Shown: positions 9,996 through 20,210, counted from the stretch's first letter. The stretch: 49,679 nucleotides of DNA from an uncultured Pelagibacteraceae bacterium (GCA_902635795.1 CACPPH010000005.1:1-49679), one strand, 5' to 3'. Notes: generated from the letters alone by a model not told the origin. Program-made: numbers and translations.

Positions 9996-10520
9996 ATGTT
10001 TAAATTATATGCGATGAGACATGCTAAATCTAGTTGGGATTTTCCAAATTTAGATGATCATGACAGGCCATTGAATAAAAGAGGGGTAAATTCAGCAAAA
10101 TTAATTTGTGAATTTTTTATTAAAAAGAAATTAAAATTTGATTTAGTTTATTGCTCATCCTCTAAAAGGACAATACAAACATTAAATATATTGTCAGAAA
10201 AAATCAGTTTTAAGAAAATTATTAAAAAAAAAGCGCTTTATCATGCTAGTGAGGATGAAATTATTCATATCTTAAAACAAACAGTTGATAATTATAAAAC
10301 TTTACTTTTAATCAATCATGAACCTTCAATTAGTGAACTCATAAATCGAATCTGTCTTAAAGAAAACTCTGAACAATTTGAAAATTTAAAAAGAAAATTT
10401 CCTACTGCAGCCGTTGCTGAAATAAGTTTTAATTTCAATGATTGGGAAAAGTTATCAGAAGTTAAAGGAAAATTAATATCATTTATAAAGCCAAAAGATC
10501 TTCAAACATCTAAGGAATAG
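9996..10520 (+). CDS. SixA-like histidine phosphatase
   Basis: YAMRHAKSSWDFPNLDDHDRPLNKRG motif. Confidence 0.88.
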   Translation: MFKLYAMRHAKSSWDFPNLDDHDRPLNKRGVNSAKLICEFFIKKKLKFDLVYCSSSKRTIQTLNILSEKISFKKIIKKKALYHASEDEIIHILKQTVDNYKTLLLINHEPSISELINRICLKENSEQFENLKRKFPTAAVAEISFNFNDWEKLSEVKGKLISFIKPKDLQTSKE

Positions 10521-11185
10521 CCAGCAGATCTTACTGTTCTGATAAGATCTTTCTTGCCATCAATATTTATTGCTTTTCTTAGTCTTCTTATATGAACATC
10601 TATAGTTCTGGACTCAACATAAATATCATCTCCCCATACAGAATTTAGAAGTTGCTCACGCGAATATACTCTTTTTGGATTCTTTATTAAAAAATCAATT
10701 AGTTTAAATTCGGTTGGGCCGACTATAACTTGTTTATCTGCTCTATAAACTCTTCGTTGAACTCTATCTACTTTAAGATCCTCAAATACTACAACATCAG
10801 CGGCAACACTTGGTTTAGATCTCTTTAATAAAGCGTTAATTCTTGCAATAAGTTCTTTTTGGCTGAATGGCTTAGTTACATAGTCATCAGCTCCTGTTTC
10901 AAATCCTTTAAGTTTGTCTTCTTCCTCACCTTTGGCTGTTAACATAATGATAGGGATATTTTTGTGAAGATTGCTTCTTTTCAAATTTTTACAGACTTCA
11001 ACACCTGAAATATCTGGCAACATCCAATCTAATAAAATTAAATCAGGATTTTTTTCCTTTATATTTCTAATAGCGTCTTCTCCATTGACTGCATAATCAA
11101 CTTTGTGACCCTCTTTTTCTAAATTGTATTTAAGTAAAGTTACGATGGGCATTTCATCTTCAACAATGAATAAATTTGCCCTCAT
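10502..11185 (-). CDS. phoB: phosphate regulon response regulator
   Basis: Receiver domain (LILLDWMLPDISG) plus OmpR/PhoB winged helix (RTIDVHIRRLRKAI); next to phoU/pst. Confidence 0.95.
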   Translation of the reverse strand: MRANLFIVEDEMPIVTLLKYNLEKEGHKVDYAVNGEDAIRNIKEKNPDLILLDWMLPDISGVEVCKNLKRSNLHKNIPIIMLTAKGEEEDKLKGFETGADDYVTKPFSQKELIARINALLKRSKPSVAADVVVFEDLKVDRVQRRVYRADKQVIVGPTEFKLIDFLIKNPKRVYSREQLLNSVWGDDIYVESRTIDVHIRRLRKAINIDGKKDLIRTVRSAGYSLDV

Positions 11186-11865
11186 TATCCTTTTGGTCGG
11201 TCTCCCTCTAAATAATCTCCTGTAATCAGAAAATAAACTTGCTCTGCAATATTGGTTGCATGATCTCCAATCCTCTCAATATTTTTAAGCATGAAAAGTA
11301 GTTGGGTTACTTTTTGTATATCGTTTTTATTTTTTTCTAAATGCTTTACTGCAGCTTCCATATTAGAATTAGTCATTTGATCTATTTCTTCATCAGAATT
11401 CCAAACATTTTCTGCTGTATCTTTAGCTCTATGTAAATACGAATTTAAAACTGCATTGACTTGTTTTGATGCTTTTAAACCAGCTATTTCGAAATTTTTA
11501 GTAATATCATTAGGTAAATCAGTTCCAATTTTAGTTAATCGTTTTGAGATGTTTTTTGCTAAATCACCAATTCTCTCTAAGTCTGAAGAAACTTTTAAGG
11601 CAACAACTGTTTCTCTTAAATCTATTGCCATAGGTTGCCTTAAGGCAATCAAATTTACAACTTGCTCTTCTATATTTATTTCATACTTATCAGTCAATTC
11701 GTCATCTTTGATAGATTTTTCTGCTAAACTAATGTCTTTTTTAACTAAAGATTGAATAGTGTTTTCAAGCTGTTTCTCAACTCCAGTTCCCATTTTCACT
11801 ATTGTATCTTTTAATAACTGAAGTTGCTCTTCGTAAGATTTTACAATGTGCGGTTTTTCACTCAT
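11185..11865 (-). CDS. phoU: phosphate transport regulator PhoU
   Basis: PhoU repeats, DLERIGDLAKNI / NIERIGDHATNIAE. Confidence 0.96.
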   Translation of the reverse strand: MSEKPHIVKSYEEQLQLLKDTIVKMGTGVEKQLENTIQSLVKKDISLAEKSIKDDELTDKYEINIEEQVVNLIALRQPMAIDLRETVVALKVSSDLERIGDLAKNISKRLTKIGTDLPNDITKNFEIAGLKASKQVNAVLNSYLHRAKDTAENVWNSDEEIDQMTNSNMEAAVKHLEKNKNDIQKVTQLLFMLKNIERIGDHATNIAEQVYFLITGDYLEGDRPKG

Positions 11866-12620
11866 TAACCAAACCTTCCTGTAATATAATCCTGAGTTTG
11901 CTGATTATCAGGATTTTTAAATATTTTATCTGTTGGTCCAAATTCTATAAGTTTTCCCAAATGAAAGAAACCTGTTTTTTGAGATACCCTAGCTGCTTGT
12001 GACATTGAGTGGGTAACTATCACAATTGTGACCTCTTTTTTAAGATCATCTATAAGTTCTTCAATTTGAGCTGTTGCTATTGGGTCAAGCGCTGAACATG
12101 GTTCGTCCATAAGAATCACTTCTGGACTTACAGATATAGCTCTAGCAATACATAGTCGTTGCTGTTGACCTCCTGATAAACCAGTTCCGATTTCATCAAG
12201 TCTATCTTTAACTTCGTTCCACAAGGCAGCTTTTTTCAAACTTGTTTCAACTATTTGATCCATTTCTTCTTTGCTCTGTGCAATACCGTGAATAGTAGGA
12301 CCATAAGCTACATTTTCATAAATTGTTTTAGGGAATGGATTGGGTTTTTGAAAAACCATACCAACGTTCTCCCTAAGTCTCACAACATCTAACTTTCTTG
12401 AATTCAGTTCTAGGTTGTCCATTTTAATACTGCCTTCAACTCTACAAATTTCTATGACGTCGTTCATCCTGTTCAAGCATCTTAAGAAAGTAGACTTTCC
12501 ACACCCAGATGGTCCAATTAAAGCTGTAACTTCTTTTTCTGCTATATCTATAGAGACGTCAAATAATGCCTGTTTGGATCCGTAATAAACATTTACATTT
12601 TCCGCTTTTATTTTACTCAT
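11865..12620 (-). CDS. pstB: phosphate ABC transporter ATPase
   Basis: Walker [37 protein letters not shown]. Confidence 0.97.
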   Translation of the reverse strand: MSKIKAENVNVYYGSKQALFDVSIDIAEKEVTALIGPSGCGKSTFLRCLNRMNDVIEICRVEGSIKMDNLELNSRKLDVVRLRENVGMVFQKPNPFPKTIYENVAYGPTIHGIAQSKEEMDQIVETSLKKAALWNEVKDRLDEIGTGLSGGQQQRLCIARAISVSPEVILMDEPCSALDPIATAQIEELIDDLKKEVTIVIVTHSMSQAARVSQKTGFFHLGKLIEFGPTDKIFKNPDNQQTQDYITGRFG

Positions 12621-13916
12621 TTAACTCCATTTCTTTTCAAATTTGTGTCTAACGATTTGAGCTGCCAAGTTCATTAAAATTAAAAAAGCTAGAAGCACCA
12701 TAATACATGCAGATACTTTTTCAACAAAACCCCTCTCAGCACTTTCTGACCATATATATATCTGAACTGGTAAACTTGCAGCAGGATCAACTGGCGTACC
12801 AGGTATTGTATTCACAAAAGCAACCATTCCTATTAAAATTAAAGGGGCTGTTTCCCCTAAAGCTTGAGCCAAGCCAATTATCGTTCCAGATAAAGTTCCA
12901 GGCATTGATAGTGGCACAGTATGATGCATGGTTGTTTGCATATTACTTGCACCCATCGCTAAAGCAGCTTCTCTTATACTTGGGGGAACAGCTTTTAAAG
13001 AAGCTCTTGCAGCAATAATTATTGTTGGTAATGTCATAAGAGACAAAGTAATTCCTCCAACAAGTGGTGTCGATCTTGGTAAATTAAAAACTGCTAATAA
13101 AATACCAAGACCTAGCAAACCAAATACTATCGATGGAACAGCTGCCAAATTGTTAATGTTTACTTCTATAAAATCTGTAAATTTATTTTTTGGTGCAAAC
13201 TCCTCGAGATAAATTGCAGCTAGCACTGCAACAGGAAATGAAAACGCTAAACATACTAGTATACTAAAAACTGTTCCCATAAACGAGCTAGCTATACCTG
13301 CTAGTTCTGCCTCTCTTGAATCAGGACTTGTAAAAAAACTAATGTTAAACTCTAATAAAATATCTCCTCTTTCATTAAGCATATCGTAAATCTGCAACTG
13401 GTAATCATTTACTCTTCTATTCTCCTCAGGAATATCTCTTGGATAATTTCCCTTATGAACTTGATCAACATCATCAGAAGCTGTTAATTTTATGGGCACT
13501 ATTTTACCTAGATAGTCTGGATTTTTTAAAAGTAGATCTTTAACCTCTGCCTCATATTTATACGAAACCATTTGTATCAATTGACGATCCTCTTCTTCAG
13601 GAAGTCCAGGATCTAATGAGGTCATAGCTTTGTAAGCAACATCATAATAGTCTGCATTTTCTAAATCATCTTTTGATGGGCTTTCTGCATCGATTAAAAG
13701 TAATTCTTTATCATAATGAACTTCTGTTACTATCCAAGTTTTTTGGAAAGCTGAGTAACCTTTTGAAAATATCTGAAACATAAAAACTGCTAAAAAGCTT
13801 AAAGCTAATCCTATAGCTATTTTGCCATACCATTGAAATCTTCTTTCAGCGTTATATCTTTTTTTTAATAAATTTTTCTTAAAACTATTCATATTTTTCC
13901 CTATATTTTTTAACAA
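12621..13916 (-). CDS. pstA: phosphate ABC transporter permease PstA
   Basis: BPD permease domain (EAALAMGASNMQTTMHHTVPLSMPGTLSGTIIGLAQALGETAPL); long N-terminal periplasmic segment; actual start may be the internal Met at ~13892. Confidence 0.94.
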   Translation of the reverse strand: MLKNIGKNMNSFKKNLLKKRYNAERRFQWYGKIAIGLALSFLAVFMFQIFSKGYSAFQKTWIVTEVHYDKELLLIDAESPSKDDLENADYYDVAYKAMTSLDPGLPEEEDRQLIQMVSYKYEAEVKDLLLKNPDYLGKIVPIKLTASDDVDQVHKGNYPRDIPEENRRVNDYQLQIYDMLNERGDILLEFNISFFTSPDSREAELAGIASSFMGTVFSILVCLAFSFPVAVLAAIYLEEFAPKNKFTDFIEVNINNLAAVPSIVFGLLGLGILLAVFNLPRSTPLVGGITLSLMTLPTIIIAARASLKAVPPSIREAALAMGASNMQTTMHHTVPLSMPGTLSGTIIGLAQALGETAPLILIGMVAFVNTIPGTPVDPAASLPVQIYIWSESAERGFVEKVSACIMVLLAFLILMNLAAQIVRHKFEKKWS

Positions 13917-15261
13917 CTGAAAGAGCGATTACATTTAAGAATAAAGTTACTATAAATAAAGATATTCCTAATGCAAAAGCTGATTGAGTTTTTGGATCTC
14001 CAAATTGTTGGTCTCCAATTAAAATTACTACAATTTGCGCTGTAATGGTAGAAGTTGACTCAAGTGGATTCATTGTAAGATTAGCCGCTAGTCCTGAGGC
14101 CATTACAACAATCATTGTTTCTCCTACCGCTCTCGATACTGCTAAAAGTATCGAACCTACGATACCAGGTAGGGCTGCTGGAAAAATTACTTTTTTTACA
14201 GTTTCAGATTTTGTTGCGCCCATTGCGTAACTCCCATCTCTTAAATTTTGAGGTACTGCCGTCATAACGTCATCGCTTAGACTTGAAATAAAAGGAATTA
14301 TCATTACTCCCATAACTGCTCCTGCAGCTAAAGCGCTCTCCGCTGAAACTTCTAAACCCATAGCGTTACCAATTTCTTTAACAAAAGGACCGACGGTTAA
14401 AGCTGCAAAAAAACCATATACCACTGTTGGAATACCAGCTAAAATCTCAATAATAGGTTTCGCATATTTTCTTACGCCTCTTCCAGCATACTCAGATAGA
14501 TATATCCCACTCAGCAAACCTATGGGGATGGCAACACACATTGCAATAAAAGCAATAAAAAAAGTTCCAGCAAATAAAGGCACAGCTCCGAAAGCATCCT
14601 TCATTAATTCAGGATCTGGTTGGCCATCTCTTACAAAAGTTTTAGCAGGATACCAATGAGTTCCGAATATAAAGTCAAAGATTTTTACTGCTTGAAAAAA
14701 CCTAATCGCTTCGAATAAAAGTGAAAAAACTATTCCGATTGTAACTAAAACTGCGCCTAATGATGCAACAAATAACACCCATTTAAGAAAAATTTCTACT
14801 GGTTCTCTCATTCGATCATTTTTCTGAACAGATCTATACGCAAAACTCAGAGAGAAAATTAAAATTGCTAAAATAATTGCTACTTTAGCGCTGTTAGCTA
14901 TTCCTTTTAATTGAATGTACTTATTAGCAGACTCATCTAGAAAATTAGTAATATTTCCCGTGTAAGTTCCTGCGGCTAATGCTTTAACCTTTGTGTAAAT
15001 AAGCTGAAGCTCATTTTTAGTTAAGTTCTGATCAGTGTAATCTTGTAAAATAAATGTTTTAACTATTGATGGTTCAAAAACTGACCAAAGAGCAAAAATT
15101 ATTAATGCTGGTGCAGCACACCAAGCAGCTAAATAATATCCATAAAATTTTGGTAATGCCGTAAGTCTTTGTGATGATTGAATAACTAGAGCTTTTTTTC
15201 TACCGAAATAATAACTTGTGAAAGCTAAGAGAATAATAAAAGTTACAAGTATTAAATTCAT
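13885..15261 (-). CDS. pstC: phosphate ABC transporter permease PstC
   Basis: BPD permease domain (SYAMGATKSETVKKVIFPAALPGIVGSILLAVSRAVGETM). Confidence 0.94.
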   Translation of the reverse strand: MNLILVTFIILLAFTSYYFGRKKALVIQSSQRLTALPKFYGYYLAAWCAAPALIIFALWSVFEPSIVKTFILQDYTDQNLTKNELQLIYTKVKALAAGTYTGNITNFLDESANKYIQLKGIANSAKVAIILAILIFSLSFAYRSVQKNDRMREPVEIFLKWVLFVASLGAVLVTIGIVFSLLFEAIRFFQAVKIFDFIFGTHWYPAKTFVRDGQPDPELMKDAFGAVPLFAGTFFIAFIAMCVAIPIGLLSGIYLSEYAGRGVRKYAKPIIEILAGIPTVVYGFFAALTVGPFVKEIGNAMGLEVSAESALAAGAVMGVMIIPFISSLSDDVMTAVPQNLRDGSYAMGATKSETVKKVIFPAALPGIVGSILLAVSRAVGETMIVVMASGLAANLTMNPLESTSTITAQIVVILIGDQQFGDPKTQSAFALGISLFIVTLFLNVIALSVVKKYREKYE

Positions 15262-15278
15262 ATTGAGCTTCCAGAGAT

Positions 15279-15305
15279 AAAAAGGGGGTAAAATACCCCC
15301 TTTTT
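15279..15305 (-). terminator. intercistronic hairpin/terminator between pstS and pstC
   Basis: Perfect palindrome AAAAAGGGGGTAaaaTACCCCCTTTTT, 15 nt after the pstS stop; minus-strand RNA ends in a U run. Confidence 0.8.
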
Positions 15306-15320
15306 GTTTAATTGATACTA

Positions 15321-16325
15321 CTACTTCTTAGCAGGCATGTTAACTAACTTCGTGGCGTTAGTTCTAGATGTTTTGTATAACTTGCCATCTAGAGGTACTA
15401 GCCCGATATCAGTTAAATAACCTTTATTACCCATAGCTTTTTTACTTGTGAACTCTTTTACGAATTCATGTAAGCCAGGTACAACGCCCACGTGAGCTTT
15501 TTTCACATAGAAGAATAAAGGTCTTGCAACTGCGTAACTGTAATCTTGAATCGAAGATAGACTTGGTTGACCACCTTCAATGCTTGCAGCTTGCAATTTA
15601 TCTTTTGCAGCTAAGAAATAACTGAAACCAAAGAAACCGAACATTTCTTTGTCCGCAGCTAATTTTTGAATAATAAGTGAGTCGTTCTCACCAACTTCAA
15701 TTACCGCACCATCTTCTCTTAACGCTTTATATTTAGCGCCAGCTTTTTTAGAAGCATCATCGATACCTTTTTTCATTACTAATGAATTCCAAGCATCTCT
15801 TGTTCCTGATGTTCCTGGAGGCACCATAACTTTGATAGGGTAGTTTGGTAATGATGGGTCGATATCACTCCAATTTTTATATGGATTTGGTACTAACGCA
15901 CCATCTTTAGCAACTTCTTTTGCTAATGCTGCCCATAATTGTTTTTTTGTAAAGTTTACTGGTTTAGCATCTTTAGAATAAGCTAACGTTATTCCGTCGT
16001 TACCAACTGTAATCTCTACGATTTCTTCAACACCATTTTTTTGACATAGCGCATACTCTTTAGCCTTCATAGCTCTAGATGCATTTGTTATGTCTGGGTG
16101 CTCTGTACCAACTCCAGCACAGAATAATTTAGCTCCACCACCTGTTCCTGTTGACTCGATTACTGGTGTTTTAAATTTACCAGACGAACCAAATCTTTCA
16201 GCAACGATTGTTGCATAAGGGAATACAGTTGAAGAACCTACGATTTTAATCTGATCTCTAGCTTGAGCAGAAGTTACAACTAACATTGCAACTAATGAAG
16301 CTAAAGCGATTGATAGTTTTTTCAT
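15321..16325 (-). CDS. pstS: phosphate-binding periplasmic protein
   Basis: Signal peptide; IKIVGSSTVFPYATIVAERF, phosphate-binding SBP pattern; upstream of pstCAB. Confidence 0.95.
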   Translation of the reverse strand: MKKLSIALASLVAMLVVTSAQARDQIKIVGSSTVFPYATIVAERFGSSGKFKTPVIESTGTGGGAKLFCAGVGTEHPDITNASRAMKAKEYALCQKNGVEEIVEITVGNDGITLAYSKDAKPVNFTKKQLWAALAKEVAKDGALVPNPYKNWSDIDPSLPNYPIKVMVPPGTSGTRDAWNSLVMKKGIDDASKKAGAKYKALREDGAVIEVGENDSLIIQKLAADKEMFGFFGFSYFLAAKDKLQAASIEGGQPSLSSIQDYSYAVARPLFFYVKKAHVGVVPGLHEFVKEFTSKKAMGNKGYLTDIGLVPLDGKLYKTSRTNATKLVNMPAKK

Positions 16326-16393
16326 TGTTTATCCTTTCATTTATTAATTAATTAACAAACATTGGATTCATAAAATTAAGAGGATTCTTAATT

Positions 16394-16411
16394 ATTACAG
16401 ATATGTTACAA
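16394..16411 (-). promoter_or_regulatory. candidate Pho box upstream of pstS
   Basis: Minus strand TTGTAACATATCTGTAAT: two ~7-bp TGTAAYA-like repeats at 11-bp spacing, about 70 nt upstream of the pstS ATG; resembles the known Pho-box consensus CTGTCATA-N-CTGTCAT. Confidence 0.75.
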
Positions 16412-16432
16412 ATTTATTAAAATGATAACTTT

Positions 16433-17044
16433 TTAGTTGAACTTTCTAGTTATCTCGATTTGTTGATAATCAGAGGCTAAAGACCCTCCGCAACTAAAAG
16501 GTCTTACTTTATTTTTAACTGCGTAGGTTTGAGTTGGCTTTAATGTAACTTCTAGTTGTACAAAGTTAACTAATTTTTGTGTAAAACTTTTATCATATCT
16601 CCAAGCATTCCATTGTGTTGGAGCGGTGAATACTTCACTTAAATAAGATGCAGCTTTTGAGTGAATCATATTGCTCTCGTTTTGTCCTTTTAAAAGATTA
16701 TTTTTAACTTTTTCAAAAATTTTTCTACATTTAATTGAGTCCGCCATGTACGAGTTAGCATTTAAATGAGTGCTCATCGGTGCTGACACAATTAATTGAA
16801 TTCCATCGTCTCTTCTAGAAAATAAAGCTTCAGTATAAATTGTAGATACATTTTTATTATCTACTTCAAGAATTAAATCGTTTTTAGCTTGCTTAAGATC
16901 GTTTTTTAATCTTAAAAGTCCTAGATCAAAAACTGTAAGAGGTTGAGAACTTAAAGTTTTCTCTATTAAATTTACATCTGCTTTAACAGTTGTAAAAATT
17001 AAACTTAATAAAACCAGACTTATATAATTCATTATTCTAGTCAT
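16433..17044 (-). CDS. putative periplasmic protein of unknown function within the pho cluster
   Basis: 203 aa, signal peptide MTRIMNYISLVLLSLIFTTVKA; no recognisable domain; between phoR and pstS, same strand. Confidence 0.8.
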   Translation of the reverse strand: MTRIMNYISLVLLSLIFTTVKADVNLIEKTLSSQPLTVFDLGLLRLKNDLKQAKNDLILEVDNKNVSTIYTEALFSRRDDGIQLIVSAPMSTHLNANSYMADSIKCRKIFEKVKNNLLKGQNESNMIHSKAASYLSEVFTAPTQWNAWRYDKSFTQKLVNFVQLEVTLKPTQTYAVKNKVRPFSCGGSLASDYQQIEITRKFN

Positions 17045-17107
17045 ACTAGAATTTTAACTATTTCGCTGTCTATCTCAAGACAAAATATAATTAAACTTTA
17101 ATATTTG

Positions 17108-18304
17108 CTAAAATTTAGAAAAATGAACCTTTATTTCAGTGCCACTTTGAGCTTCACTTTTTATTTCTAACTCACCTCTATGCTGATTAACAATGTGCTT
17201 CACGATCGCCATTCCAAGTCCAGTACCACCAACTTTTTTACTTTTAGCAGCATCAACTCTAAAAAATCTTTCTGTTATTCTAGGAATTTGTTCAGTTGGA
17301 ATTCCAATACCATTATCTTTAATGGACACGGTATAAGAGTCTCCTATAACTTTTCCGTTACCTTGCCCACAATTAATTTCAATCTTTTTATTTTTATCTG
17401 AATATTTTATACTATTATCAATAATATTTGAAAAAACTTCAATTAATTTTTCATGATCGCCTTTTATAAAGAAATCATCTTTTATATTATTTTTAAATTC
17501 AAAAGGCTTTAAATTTTTTTGATGGATATCTTCAACGTTATTTAAAATTTCTTTTAAATTTACTTTATCTTGAGGCTGTATATGTTCCTCTAACTCAATT
17601 TTACTTAGTGAAAGTAAATCTTTAATTAAGCTTTCCATCCTATCAGCTTGCTCAAGCATTATCGGTATGAATTTTTTTTGTGCTTCTAAATCATCTTTCG
17701 CATGTCCGCTTATAGTTTCTAGAAATCCTTTAATAGAAACTAAAGGCGTTTTAAGTTCATGGCTTACATTAGCTACAAAATCAGATTTGAACCTTTGCGC
17801 TTTTATAATATCGGTTAAATCTTTTAGAAATAAAACAACTGAGTCAGGATCATCGACATATGAGGTCGGTCCAGAGAATAGATGAACTTTAAAGAACTGA
17901 AATGAGGGAGAGGATAATTCTAAATCCATAGTAATTGTCTCTTTTTTTAAAAGCACTAAATCAATATTTTGGAGTAAATCAGGAACTCTCAATAAAGTAG
18001 CCACGTGCTTATTTAAATTATTTTCTCCAAATTTTTTTTTTGCACTACTATTAAAAAATTTGATATTTTTAAATTTATCTACAATTAAAATTAGATCATC
18101 GATTTGATTTATAATCTTTACTTGCTCATTAGTTTTTTCAATATTTTCATTGGTGATGTCTTCTATTCCCTCTTCATTATTACTTGGTTTGTTCTCTCTC
18201 TTAATATCGGATCTTGCCTCCATACCTGCTACAATTGATTTTCTGGATACTGCAATTACTACGATCACAATTATTCCAGCAAGAGAGTAAAATAAGAATT
18301 CCAT
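17108..18304 (-). CDS. phoR: phosphate regulon sensor histidine kinase
   Basis: N-term TM, PAS-like segment, FVANVSHELKTPLVSIKGFLETI H-box, N/G boxes; in pho cluster. Confidence 0.92.
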   Translation of the reverse strand: MEFLFYSLAGIIVIVVIAVSRKSIVAGMEARSDIKRENKPSNNEEGIEDITNENIEKTNEQVKIINQIDDLILIVDKFKNIKFFNSSAKKKFGENNLNKHVATLLRVPDLLQNIDLVLLKKETITMDLELSSPSFQFFKVHLFSGPTSYVDDPDSVVLFLKDLTDIIKAQRFKSDFVANVSHELKTPLVSIKGFLETISGHAKDDLEAQKKFIPIMLEQADRMESLIKDLLSLSKIELEEHIQPQDKVNLKEILNNVEDIHQKNLKPFEFKNNIKDDFFIKGDHEKLIEVFSNIIDNSIKYSDKNKKIEINCGQGNGKVIGDSYTVSIKDNGIGIPTEQIPRITERFFRVDAAKSKKVGGTGLGMAIVKHIVNQHRGELEIKSEAQSGTEIKVHFSKF

Positions 18305-18346
18305 GATTTGATTATACTTTAAAGATATAGACTAAAGAAATATTTT

Positions 18347-19354
18347 TTAGCGGTTTGATACCGCACTATTTAAAAAGATTTTTGCGCAATTTTCCCAGGT
18401 ATATTTTTTTGCATGCTCAATGCAAGCGCTTCTATCTGACTTAAGAGCTTCAAGTGCTGCTTTTTTAAGATCGTTGTTTAACGAGCCAATGTTTGTACCG
18501 TTAAAAATATCTTTTGGTCCTGCTACTGGGTAAGCAGCTACTGGCAATCCACATTTTAAAGCTTCTATAATTACAATTCCAAAAGTATCTGTTTTGCTCG
18601 GGAAAACAAAAACATCAGAAGAAGCAAAGTAACTTGCAAGCTCACCATTTGTTCTCTCTCCTTTAAATATTGCTTCAGGGTATTCTTTTTTAAGTTTATC
18701 TAAATCAGGTCCTTTACCAACAACTAGTTTCGTGCCTTCTAACTCTAAATCCAGAAATGCTCTGATGTTCTTCTCAATAGATACCCTACCCACATAAAGA
18801 TAAATTGGTCTTTTATACTCTAAATTAATCTTTTTAGGCTTTTGAAATGCCCCGTGGTTTGCCCCTCTTGTCCAAACAACCATCTTATCCTTATCAAAAC
18901 CAATTTCTTGAAGTTCATCTTTCATTGATTGAGTTGTTACTAAAATTTTTTCCGCCTTTGAATGAAATCCTTTAAGGAACTTTTGAGCAAGCTTAATTGG
19001 CAAATAAGGATAGTATAGCTTCAAATATTTATCAAATTGAGTATGGTAAGACGTGGTAAACTTAAGCTTATTTTTTACACAATATCTTTTTGCAAATATT
19101 CCTATCGGGCCTTCTGTAGCTATGTGAATTATGTCAGCATCGGCTTTAGAAATTAATCTACCTACTCTAGGCCAAACATTAAGAGAAAGTTTTATTTCAT
19201 TATATTTTGGCATTGGCACAGTAAAAAATTGATTAGGTTCAATATATTCAACCTGATGTCCAATTTTTTTTAATTCATCGCCAAGATTTTTTAAAGTTCT
19301 ACAAACACCATTCACTTGCGGATACCAGGCATCAGTAACGATTAAAATTTTCAT
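18347..19354 (-). CDS. agt: GT4-family glycosyltransferase, Agt-like (glycolipid synthesis under Pi limitation)
   Basis: MKILIVTDAWYPQVNGVCRTL, YVGRVSIEKNI, FVFPSKTDTFGIVIIEALKCGLPVAAYPV; stop overlaps the metallophosphoesterase start region; symbol by analogy with SAR11 lipid-renovation genes. Confidence 0.85.
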   Translation of the reverse strand: MKILIVTDAWYPQVNGVCRTLKNLGDELKKIGHQVEYIEPNQFFTVPMPKYNEIKLSLNVWPRVGRLISKADADIIHIATEGPIGIFAKRYCVKNKLKFTTSYHTQFDKYLKLYYPYLPIKLAQKFLKGFHSKAEKILVTTQSMKDELQEIGFDKDKMVVWTRGANHGAFQKPKKINLEYKRPIYLYVGRVSIEKNIRAFLDLELEGTKLVVGKGPDLDKLKKEYPEAIFKGERTNGELASYFASSDVFVFPSKTDTFGIVIIEALKCGLPVAAYPVAGPKDIFNGTNIGSLNNDLKKAALEALKSDRSACIEHAKKYTWENCAKIFLNSAVSNR

Positions 19355-20205
19355 TTATTTACTACTTTTAGATATGGCTCGTAATCGACAACATCACCTC
19401 TGATTTTGTCCCAGTCAATAACTTCCATGCGACCATCGAAATGTTCTACCAAGAAAGTTGCACCTTCTACCCAATCACCACAATTTAAATATCTCACACC
19501 ATCTAAGACTTGATCGGCAGAATGATGAATATGACCACAAATTATACCATCAACATTTTTTCTTTTAGCATAAGTTGCTAAAGTTTTTTCATAATCGCCT
19601 ATATATTTTACAGCGTTCTTTACTTTGTGTTTTAAATATTTTGCTAAAGACCAATTACCCTTTTTAAATAATCTTCTAAAAAAATTGATAACAACATTAA
19701 ACTCAAGTAAAAAACTATAAGCAATAGCTCCTACTTTTGATAACCATGGAGCATATTTCATCACTCCATCCCAGGCATCACCATGAACAACAATATACTT
19801 TTTATTATCTGCCGAGACATGTATAGCTCTGTTAATTACTTCGATATCTCCAAAGTGTAATGGTAAAAACTTTCTAAACACATCATCATGATTTCCAACA
19901 ATATATTTTACTTTTGTTCCATGTCTAGCTTTTCTTAATGTTTTTTGAATCACATCATTATGTTCTTGAGGCCAGTAAAATTTTGTTTTTAAAGCCCAAA
20001 CATCAATGATATCACCAACAAGATATAAATTCTCTGACCTTGAATGTTTGTAAAATTCTAATAATTTGTTTGCTGCACTTTTTCTATGCCCAAGGTGCAA
20101 GTCGGAAATAAAGATACTTTTGTAATTTAAAATCTTTCCCTTAGATTTAGTTTGAATTGTTTCCATATTTTTTATAAAACGAATCTCTAGTAAAAGTAGA
20201 ATCAT
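19351..20205 (-). CDS. plcP: metallophosphoesterase, PlcP-like phospholipase C candidate
   Basis: Calcineurin-like motifs FISDLHLGHRK, LVGDIIDVW, IVGNHDD, VVHGDAWD, ICGHIHH; likely start at internal Met ~20166. Confidence 0.85.
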   Translation of the reverse strand: MILLLLEIRFIKNMETIQTKSKGKILNYKSIFISDLHLGHRKSAANKLLEFYKHSRSENLYLVGDIIDVWALKTKFYWPQEHNDVIQKTLRKARHGTKVKYIVGNHDDVFRKFLPLHFGDIEVINRAIHVSADNKKYIVVHGDAWDGVMKYAPWLSKVGAIAYSFLLEFNVVINFFRRLFKKGNWSLAKYLKHKVKNAVKYIGDYEKTLATYAKRKNVDGIICGHIHHSADQVLDGVRYLNCGDWVEGATFLVEHFDGRMEVIDWDKIRGDVVDYEPYLKVVNK

Positions 20206-20210
20206 AAATA

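Noticed and set aside
12707-13212. + strand ORFs of 103 and 94 aa
   Set aside because: Antisense to pstA
17060-17085. TGTCT...AGACA inverted repeat considered as a Pho box
   Set aside because: Inverted rather than direct repeat and lacks the 11-bp spacing
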